Source of the DNA: Laburnicola sp. R22_1
Taxonomy: Eukaryota > Ascomycota > Dothideomycetes > Pleosporales > Didymosphaeriaceae
Assembly (NCBI GenBank): GCA_014281115.1
Contig: JACONQ010000006.1
Location: 2,046,001-2,110,000 of the forward strand
Length of the DNA stretch: 64,000 nt
Direction: 5' to 3'
This document shows positions 55,990 to 64,000 of the stretch, in pieces. A model generated the notes under the pieces. It saw only the letters and a program-made list of their open reading frames with translations. It was not told the DNA's origin and made no database searches. The stretch's first letter is position 1, and each line of letters starts with the position of its first letter. The position numbers and the translations under genes are program-made.

Positions 55990-58973
55990 GATGGCATCAA
56001 GGGATAGATGACGAGTTTTGGGTGGGAGTTTCTCACCAGGAACTAGTGCGTCTTAGATCCTGGTTCGTATCAACCGAATACCGAAGAGATTTTGGGTTAG
56101 AAGATGCGCGATACATGGTAACAGGACTTGAAGGAGTCCGTATATAAATAAATAAGAATTGAAACCTGAGTTTACCAATCACCTGAAAACGATAAATTTA
56201 GTGAAAGAGATTAATTCCATTGCACCTCGCTAGAGCCGACCCTGCGCAACAAATCGATAGCACGTTTCCAGATTTAAAAAGTCCCCAGAGCAGGGTAAAC
56301 TAATCGCATGTGAATAAATGGTACACTCCAGCATGATCAATAGAGAAAAATCACAATTTACAGCCTTTGCGATCGTTCGCGACATCCAGAACTCAAGATG
56401 AGTCAGTAAACATGCGAGAGACATGGAAGATATACGCAACAAACACTCAAATGCACCCACGTCAGACACCTTTTCAAATTGTACACGAGCTATTAAAACC
56501 CCAACGTTGGTAAGCTTCACCCCGACATCATGCATGCCTCGAAAATTCTAGGTTTTCTCAGCTGGAAGAAAACCGAGCCAACATCAGCCCACATAGGCTA
56601 CTGCAGACATCCCCCACGAGCCAACAAACTCAGGTACGTCCCGTAAGCGCATCCTTCAGAAATCCGCTTATGCGAGTCAATCCGTTATGCAAGCAAAGCG
56701 CGTTGGTGGCAGGGCTAGAGCGTTCCTAGAAGAGGCGTGCTCCCGCATCTGCGTCACTGTTATACGAGCAGGCACCAACTGTACCTGTGCACGGCAAGAA
56801 GGAATTGAACAAAAATATTCAGTTCTCCCCAGCACCACCACTAGTAAACCGGAGATTTGATCTTTCTTCCTGAAGCAATGCGCTTTACAACGTTCTCGCT
56901 TTTCACACAACCTCAATCAGAAACCCCGCAAAATCTAAACATACCCCCGGAACAATCGCCCACCCAAGGATACCCCTACTCCCTACCCGCCCTTTCCAGC
57001 AATCGATAATCGAGGCAGTGCCGTGGGATATTCCCGTATCCGCTAACCTTAGCTCCAAGCACGCACATCCAAGCAAAACGGGAACTCATACTACGCAACC
57101 AGATTCCCGGAAAACCCCCCTCCATCCGATTGGCTTCTATAAGCAGCCCCAAAGCGGCAGCCTCCATCCGACCCACCGCGACACTATCGAATGCAGCAGG
57201 TCAGCCACAACAAACGTGACGCGAGGTAAGCACGCTCGACTACGGGAAGTGGGGACGCGGTAGGGCGCGCAGTCGAGATGTAGCTTAATCGTTTGCTGCG
57301 GTGAAACTCACTGCCCAGGGAAGGATCCACTTTCGTCAAAACTTCCATATCTGTGTGGTGGAGGCATCACTTGGAAGTGTTGTCGGGGATTTGCCCGCTC
57401 CGAGACGTTGGTAGGTAGCGTTGGCAGTGCAAGCTTCGTACGGATAACGCTCGGCCTTCCAATGTGGGCTACCGGCTCGTCGGTTCTGAGGCAGACTTTG
57501 CGCTGCTTTTCACAAAGTGTATGACTAGTTGGATGGGCGAGGTCCCAGGATGGGAAGCCTAGAAATCCTATCTAGGTAGGCTCTCAAACATTGTTGAGCC
57601 GGAGCGCCTGTGCTGAGTCGAAAAAAATCTTGTTGTGTGTCACAGCCAGGCAGAAGCAGAAACGAGAGCAACTTCCAAGCATGCACGTAAGCTGAGACTC
57701 ACGTCCAACGCCAAACCATCTTTGTCTATGTAGACCGTACCTAGGTACCTGTCGCATCACGTGACGTTCCATTCATCCCAAACTCAGCCCTCATCCCGCT
57801 CCCTTCTCCCATCTCACCACCTTCCATAGCTAACAAGCATAACCAGCACAGCCTCACGTCGCCAATATGAATGAGCACTTGAGTAATCCAATTCGTTCAT
57901 CTTCGGTGGGTGTCCTTCCACAAGCGTGCTAGCGCTACTTCGGTCCGTGCGTCCATACGAACACCGAGCCGAATCAGCGCTCGATTTTTTACAATCCCGA
58001 TCGGAGACCGAGAAGTAGGCAAATTTGCTATGGCGCCGAGCTGCGAGATCGGTGTGTAGAACACGTGGTGTTGAGGTGCAGAGGAAGAATCGAAGGAGGC
58101 ATTGCTGATGAACATGGGGATTTTAGCTTTTGCGCAGAAGATGACGAGTTAACTTAGGTAGCATGACTCCTTACGCATGGAATATTAGGTATGCGCGTTG
58201 AACGTGAAGCGCAATGTACATTGCCATCTCTTTCAGCCTCACACACTTGGCAATGACGTCTAGCCGCCCAAGTTAGTCCGTCCAAGCATCTGGAAACGGA
58301 CATCCCACAAAACTGGTGTTACCCGCTGTCAAAAGGAGACGAAGCGAAGGAATAGCTGCCGATAGATCTGCAGTACTCCCATCGCGTAGTTGGCGAGTTC
58401 GGTGGGCTGAACCGGTCGTCCTGATCTGCAAACACGCACAGCATCGCGATCACCAGCTACCGTGCCGCAGTATGACAACCCGACGCGAGAATGGGTCGAC
58501 AAGATGGATCAGCTGTGTGTTTGCGTGGGGCAGGGAAGTAGTAGTGCTGCTCCTGCGACGGCTGACGTACGGTGCATCGAAGGCTGCAAACACAGCGCAA
58601 GGTTGGGTTGAAGTTGGTAGTGTGCGCGACTGCATATATGTTGTTAGAATCAAGCAGAGACGTGGGGTTTACTGCAGTAGCTCCGGCTTTCAAAGTCAAA
58701 GCTTTGGTAGCGAAGGAAGTCGTGCAGTGGAAGAATCCGGGGATGCGGTAGAGAAAAGCAACACGAGAGCCTACGAAGAAAAACTGTGAGATAGACCCGC
58801 GTGGAACGATGGCAGAGTCCCGGTGGCTAGCAGGGGAAAGTAGCTCAATGCAAGTATGACTCAGCGCAGTCGAACGAGACCATGCAGGCAGGCGCGAACA
58901 TCAGAACTCAAGCGAAGCAGTAGCGATGAGTGAAGTTGTTGAGTCATTATGAATTTCTATTTGCGACGGTATT
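55990..58973. other. Intergenic, nothing recognised
   Basis: Open frames of up to about 100-160 codons on both strands lack recognisable content. Noted only: a CACGTG element near 57758, and CTAGGTACCTAG-like words around 57570-57750. The 3' flank of the rhodopsin-domain gene is at the right end. Confidence 0.4.
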
Positions 58974-60606
58974 CTAAAACGCTCTCGGGGGCTTCTTTTG
59001 AGGCTTTGGGCTGGGTAATGGTGGGTAGTACTTCTTAAAGTACTGACCCTCGTCCCTCTGCTCCCTCAGAAAGCTCTCCTCCGGCACGCTGATCACTTTC
59101 GATCTATTAAAGATATATTCTGACGGCGGCCTTCTGCTCGCTTGACTGCTCGTCCCGGAACCTCTATCGCTATCCGAGTCCCAATCATATAGTGGGAGAA
59201 CTCCAACTTCGGCTAGTGATGTGGGTATCTCGGGTATTTGAGGGATACCTCTGGAACTATGATCGGTGGATAGGCGTCTCATGCTAGATTGACGCGACAC
59301 ACTGGGTATGTCAACACTACGCATGAATACGTTGTCGGGTGGACTTGGGCCTGTTATCGGAGTCGCAATATTGGAGGGAAAGCGGTTGGGAAAGCGGTTC
59401 ATTTGCGGCGAGGTGCGATGTGTTGGTGTTTGGTCGAGACCATGTGTCGCTAGAGGTGCACAGTAATCCTCCTCCTTCTCTTGCTTGATGGGTATGGTAG
59501 AAGACTGAGACGTCATCGGGTCAAAGGCATTCTTTCCTGTGAAGAATGCTATTATCTTAGCTTTCTTCGGGCAGATAACTTTGTGCACGTTTTCGTTTTT
59601 GGCGGAACCAGCGAGCATCTTCACGATGAAGGGGTGCAGGCTGGGCAGGCAGGCGGTGATGACGGAGAGGTTTTGCGCGATCTGTATGCAGAGAACGGTT
59701 CGCCAGTAATCGTAGGTGAAATCGCCGGTTTGGTATTTGTTGAAGAAATGTAGTTGCGCGCCAACGGCTGCAACAATGCTGTAATAGTGTCAATGGAGCC
59801 AACTGGGGTGGAGCAAGATACGTACCTCAAACGAGACAAAAATAACAAGGAAACAGACACGCGCCGCCCAGCGGAAGTTCGAACATTCCAAATGCAAAGG
59901 GGTATCGAGATAAGAAGTACTTCAACAACAATATTCGTGCTTCCAACGTAGTTGATCCAGCTAACCACGTTGATGCATGTCTTCCCCTGGCCCCACTGCC
60001 AAGGATTCGGCAGCGAGCATGCAAATGAAGCAACAAGAACGCCAGAGACTGTCCAGAGCGCAGTAAATGCAGCGAACAACAGCGCCGTGATGCGCGCAGT
60101 GCTACCAGGAAGAATGTTCTTGATGAGCAGACAGACGGATATCCTCGCGCAGCCCATGTTCGCAATGTAGAGTATGCAGCTCACATATTCAGTCTGCTTG
60201 GATTAGAAACGGTATGTGACCTGGACTTGGAAGAGACCACACCTTTTGAAAGATGGTCACTTGCTGTGGACTCAGCTCAGTCATGCGCTGACCCAAAGCT
60301 TGTATTGACTCCACCGACACAGCTATTGTCTGAGCAATACTGAAGAGCTATACAGGTCAGCCTGGCGTCAATATATGGGTCAACCGGATGACTCACAAAG
60401 GCGAGAAAGATGAACAGATCGTCTAGTCCAAATCGTCGTGTCTTGTCTTTTATCGAGAGCCGCATTGTGAAGCGCGCGGTGAGGACGCATATCGCAACGA
60501 CGGCTAGTAGCCATGACACGATGTTGATGACGGTGCCGGGGTCGCCTATTGGTGCCGTCCGCCGCCTCTCCAACCCGTCCATCCCATTGTACATTGTGAG
60601 TGCCAT
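58974..60606 (-). CDS. Fungal rhodopsin-domain integral membrane protein
   Basis: Four minus-strand exons (60606-60397, 60347-60243, 60193-59826, 59778-58974), with introns of 47-49 bp, give 495 residues. The first about 290 residues hold seven hydrophobic segments with the hallmarks of the fungal rhodopsin/PTH11-related family: an N-terminal GDPGTVINIVSWLLAVVAIC segment, then RFGLDDLFIFLAF, TEYVSCILYIANMGCARIS, PNPWQWGQGKTCINVV, and FTYDYWRTVLCIQIAQNLS before the last helix. The C-terminal 200 residues are cytoplasmic, Ser/Pro-rich and disordered, ending SPKPQKKPPRAF. Such proteins sit in the plasma membrane; some act as sensors in plant-associated fungi, but ligand and role here are unknown. 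The start at 60606 is the first ATG in frame. Confidence 0.85.
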
Positions 60607-62008
60607 GCAAGTAAAGGTCTCGTGGTCCGCGACGGTCAAGTCTAGTTAATTCAAGTCATGTGATGGCGGAGCACCGGCCACACGGCCAGCGAAGTCGACG
60701 TAGGTTGGTAGCGCAGACGCTGGGTGTATTGGGGCTTTTAGATAGCTGCTGCGTAGACGCTCGGATCAAAGTGCGCAACGAGAGGTGGGACGCGGGGCAA
60801 GCTAGGATCCGGCAGTGTGAGCTTGATTGCGCTTATGGACTCCAGGATACAGGACGGCTACAGCAGGCCTGTGCGTGATGCCGACGGACTAGCAGGCCTG
60901 CTGTAGAAGCCCGACGGTGTCTCTTGCGCGCGTGTACCACGTAATCATCGAAAAGACGCGCTTTTTGGGAAATAGCATGGGTCTGCCGAACCATCGACTC
61001 ATGTCAGCGCGGCACAGCACCTGGGGGGCAGCTTACAGCCCTAGCGCACAGGTACCCAAGGTACCGTGCAGCGATAGGTCGCCCACGGAGAGGATTCGCA
61101 GGCTAGAGCAGGCAGTGAGGCCAGCACGGAAGGCCTGCAGGCCCAGCCAGACGCGACGACGGCGCTGGAAGAGTGCCCTGGGCGCGACTGGTAGCGGGAA
61201 TGAGGAAAGCGGAGGGCGTCGGACTTTGAGACGGTGAGATAGTCCCCGGCGCACGGACCGTTTCGATAAGCTCCGTAGGATCGCTTTTAATAACCAGCGA
61301 GGGATCGTTTTCGCCTTGCCGAGCGGGCCAACAGTGAACACACGGACGAACTGGCCCTATGGGATGGATGGATTGGGATGGAAGATGTGTGGAACTTTCT
61401 ACGGTGCCGCGCACCACGGGGCGATGCTAGTTTCACGTGCCTTGAGCGCTAGTCCTCACATGGTATAGCCGACTTGGCGCCATCGCGCCTCGTTTCACGT
61501 CATCAGAAACACCATTCACCACCGTCGTTGCGCACCACCACCCTCTTCACGATCGATGCTCACGACTGACTCGCTTCACCGCTATCGTTGTCTCTGTTCA
61601 GCCGGCATCTCTGCGCGGCAAGAAAGCTGTCTTCGATAGGGCTTCTTTTGTCTAGACAAAGGCGCAAAATATACTGCGCTCCGTGCAGTGTAGGGGAAAT
61701 TAGTTCGGTGGGTTTTTTCAACCCATATAGTAAAGCTTCAAATCAAATTGGTGTCGCTTCCAAGGTTCAATCACATGTCGCCCGTAAAAATCCTGAGTTC
61801 CGGGTCTCCTCACCGGCAGGTATTTCCCAAGAAGATTTGTTTGGAACACTCGGATTACCGCACCGTCGTGGCGGGGAGCAGGCTCGCGCGGCTTCAGAGG
61901 CATTGTTATATAGCCTGGGCCAACACGCCTCGGTGTTGAGAGGCATAATCCACAGTCAAACACTCTTACAATTATTTCAATTCCCAGCTCCTAGAGACAA
62001 CCAGCAAA
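60607..62008. other. Intergenic, one perfect inverted repeat
   Basis: No supported gene. An inverted repeat at 60858-60906 is described separately. CT/CA-rich sequence at 61500-61600 and AT-richer sequence near 61700 hold no recognisable feature. Confidence 0.4.
60858..60906. repeat. Perfect 14-bp inverted repeat with 21-nt loop
   Basis: CTACAGCAGGCCTG at 60858-60871 is the exact reverse complement of CAGGCCTGCTGTAG at 60893-60906. RNA or single-stranded DNA would form a strong hairpin. It lies about 250 bp upstream of the rhodopsin-domain gene start. Confidence 0.85.
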
Positions 62009-62125
62009 ATGCAAGACACCCTCGACCCCGCCGTAGTCAAGCACGTTACCGCATCTCAGTCCGACTCGACACATCGAACCTCGGGTCCCCATGAATATCC
62101 AAGGAACACAATCGGCAAATTATAG
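62009..62125 (+). CDS. Possible 38-residue peptide
   Basis: ATG with a good context (AGCAAAATGC) opens 38 hydrophilic residues (MQDTLDPAVVKHVTASQSDS and onward), ending GKL. The leader before it is C/T/A-rich like a fungal 5' UTR. The composition resembles short stress- or conidiation-type proteins, but it is too short to assign and may be chance. Confidence 0.25.
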   Translation: MQDTLDPAVVKHVTASQSDSTHRTSGPHEYPRNTIGKL

Positions 62126-62505
62126 CCAACGACTAAGCTCTAACGATTTCATATGTTTGCAGCCCCTTAGCCACAAGGCCATCACTCTTGACGGGAAAAA
62201 ACCTGTGATAGGTCGTATCCCCATAAAATCTCTGACCAAGATTACCTAATAGCATTTAGACCACGTACATAGTTCAAGTCGCACGACTGGAAAGTGGATG
62301 ACAGTGTCGGCAGGTGTACTCGGGCATGTGGAAGGTGCATACCCACTCATTGTTTACACGCTATGATGTAAGCTGAGCGCTACAGTCAGGCCTTTTAGTC
62401 TGAGTCTCCATCAATCTTTCATGTCAGTTTTAGTATGCAGAAGACAACATTCTTAGGAGATACCAGCGGGACAAGCTTTCTCCCACTGTCATCCATCCGC
62501 ACGGC

Positions 62506-63862
62506 ATGACTTCGAGTACGTTAGACCTTCGTATTCTACCCTTTCTGAACTAATAAAAGGTTACTAGACATTGATTCTAGCGATACAGAAGGGGACAATG
62601 AGGGAATCGTCAATATTAGTGAGTCAACGCGACAAGACGATGCGTGCGAGATAGCCGCTAATACAGCTCTATATTTCGTGCCCTTCCTAGCCAGCGAAGA
62701 GCTCAGAGTCTCCATCGATGCAGTCTATGCCGCAGCACAAGACGCCAAGCCTCAACAAAGCTACATGCAGATGGTTCACGATGACCCGAATTGCGACCTT
62801 ATCGCTGCGCAGAAGAAGTACATCCGCGAAGAGCAGCGCCTACGGGTAGAAAAGCTCCCCCCGGTTCTCCTGCAAGCGAATCGCGACTTTGAGGCCCTCC
62901 AAGATCAGATTGAGAAGACCGAGAGGCTAAAAACGCGCGATGAATTGGATATGGCGATGCTGGAGGAGATAAAATGGTTCCTTAAGCGGGTCTGGGAAGC
63001 GCTGACAGCGGGAAAAATGCTTGTCCACTTGGCAAAGGAGGCAATGGTATGTGACTCTGACCTTGCGAGACTGGCTCCTCAGCGCTCAATTCACCATGAT
63101 ACACAGTGTCAGCGTAGCCAACGTACCGTAACGATATTACAGCCCGTAGTGACATAGGCCAAATATTGGCCTTTGCATCTGTGCACTGACTACTATATAT
63201 ACTGTGTCCTGTCCGGCTACATGCAACCGCTACGGGCCGTAATATTGTTACGGTACGTTGGCAACGCTGGATACACTCTTACAAACTGAACCTTCTCTTG
63301 GATGGCTAGCTAACGTATCTTTTCTCAGGAAACAGAGCTTACCACCGAGCCTGCATCCTCTGCAAACGTCTTCTCTCAGGGTACCGAGCCTACCAGCCCA
63401 CCTGCACCCTCTGCAGACGCAGCAGATCCCAATCCTTTCGTGGCCGCAGAAAACGCCTTTCCCGCCCTCGAACAAGCACTGAATAAGCTCCGAGCGTGCT
63501 GTCGTGTAATCCAAAATGAATCGACGAACATCTACCAGCATCATTTGCGCGCAGGAGATTCTCACACCGTTGCCGAGGAAGCACGCGACAACCACCAGCA
63601 CTTACGCACGCTGGAAACGGCCGAACAATTGGTAGTCGCCCATGCCTGCGCACGCAAATTCCGAGAGAAATGGCAGGGTGCAGAGACGTGGGTCGAGGCT
63701 CGAGATGATGGTACTCTGGACCATGATTTTCTCTGGACTGAAAAGATCAAGGGGCTAGCTGATCGGGAGCTGAAGATGAGGGAAGAGAATATGTTGGAGG
63801 CTGCGGTGTGGGTGTTGAAGAAGGCTGCGTGGAGTGGTAGTGCCCTGCTGAAGGAGACTTGA
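62506..63862 (+). CDS. Hypothetical helical protein with MITE-bearing intron
   Basis: Exons 62506-62515, 62568-63046 and 63329-63862 join in phase to 340 residues. The first exon is only 10 nt (ATGACTTCGA); it is supported by a 52-bp intron with a GAACTAAT branch region. The protein is mostly charged helix (IREEQRLRVEKL, IEKTERLKTRDELDMAMLEE, TEKIKGLADRELKMREENML), suggesting coiled coils, with a Thr/Pro/Ala-rich linker made of two similar segments (TEPASSA and TEPTSPPAPSA). No family recognised. The second intron is 282 bp because it contains a terminal-inverted-repeat element; its acceptor TTTTCTCAG with branch GCTAAC lies beyond the element. Confidence 0.65.
63104..63283. mobile_element. 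MITE inside an intron
   Basis: Left arm CAGCGTAGCCAACGTACCGT and its continuation to about 63155 match the reverse complement of the right arm, which starts near 63228 and ends CGCTGGATACACT, over about 40 bp with a handful of mismatches. The middle, about 70-80 bp, is unrelated and non-coding. Flanking TA dinucleotides a few bases outside suggest a Tc1/mariner-like target, but the exact target-site duplication is not clear. The whole element is about 170-180 bp and lies entirely in the second intron of the helical protein gene. Confidence 0.8.
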
Positions 63863-63870
63863 CATTGGTA

Positions 63871-63995
63871 GGGATGAGACACGGTGCATTGGATATTCCT
63901 ATTTGAAAGGGAGGGACTCCCTTTCCACGGTTTGTCCTAATTGTTCGGGATGAGAGACAGCGCATTCAATATGCCTACTGTAAATAGGGAGGAAA
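63871..63995 (+). repeat. Imperfect tandem duplication after the last gene
   Basis: GGGATGAGACACGGTGCATT at 63871 recurs as GGGATGAGAGACAGCGCATT at 63947, with similar following sequence up to GGGAGG. The period is 76 bp. It lies in the 3' flank of the preceding gene. Confidence 0.65.
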
Positions 63996-64000
63996 TATGT

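Overview
The window reads as chromosomal DNA of a filamentous ascomycete, probably a Dothideomycete (the class is inference). Genes are broken by introns of about 41-61 bp with GTAAGT/GTATGT donors, CTAAC/CTGAC-type branch sites and CAG/TAG acceptors. Recognisable products include a fungal Lsb5-type VHS/GAT protein, a mitochondrial bL33 ribosomal protein, a rhodopsin-domain seven-helix membrane protein, a MYND finger protein, an F-box-like protein and a HAD phosphatase. No bacterial, plasmid or phage features were seen.

Layout. (1) 1-12.3 kb: an Lsb5-like gene (+), a possible Cys-rich CaaX micropeptide (+), a possible degraded membrane protein (-), a small signal-peptide/single-helix protein (-) and a 1608-residue coiled-coil protein (+). 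(2) 12.9-35.6 kb: a 22-kb segment with no intact protein gene that I can recognise. It carries about thirty exact GTAAGT donor motifs on the + strand but very few on the - strand, and several successive tandem arrays whose units contain intron-like signals. (3) 36.8-47.4 kb: mitochondrial bL33 (-), a small membrane protein (+), a conserved Cys/His protein (-), a small three-exon gene (+) and a MYND protein (+). (4) 49.9-56 kb: F-box-like, HAD phosphatase and an acidic protein with an internal duplication (all +). (5) 58.9-63.9 kb: a rhodopsin-domain membrane protein (-) and a 340-residue helical protein (+) whose second intron holds a MITE.

The most unusual part is the central segment. At 16.1-18.5 kb the tandem units look like a non-coding host gene for intronic box C/D small nucleolar RNAs. 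Each unit has GTAAGT, then 30-50 nt later a C box (ATGATGA or a one-base variant), then about 100 nt later a D box (CTGA), enclosed by a short terminal stem (TGGC/GCCA or GTGGC/GCCAC). A branch site, an acceptor and a 50-70 nt exon without a conserved reading frame follow. Other arrays in the same segment (24.5-26.5, 26.8-27.5, 27.9-28.9 and 32.9-33.6 kb) repeat different units, also with splice-like signals. At 29.8-31.1 kb there are broken fragments of the splicing helicase Prp5 and the nuclear exonuclease Rat1. My reading is a fast-evolving, multi-exon non-coding locus built by local duplication and capture of gene fragments. RNA data are needed to show whether it is transcribed and spliced.
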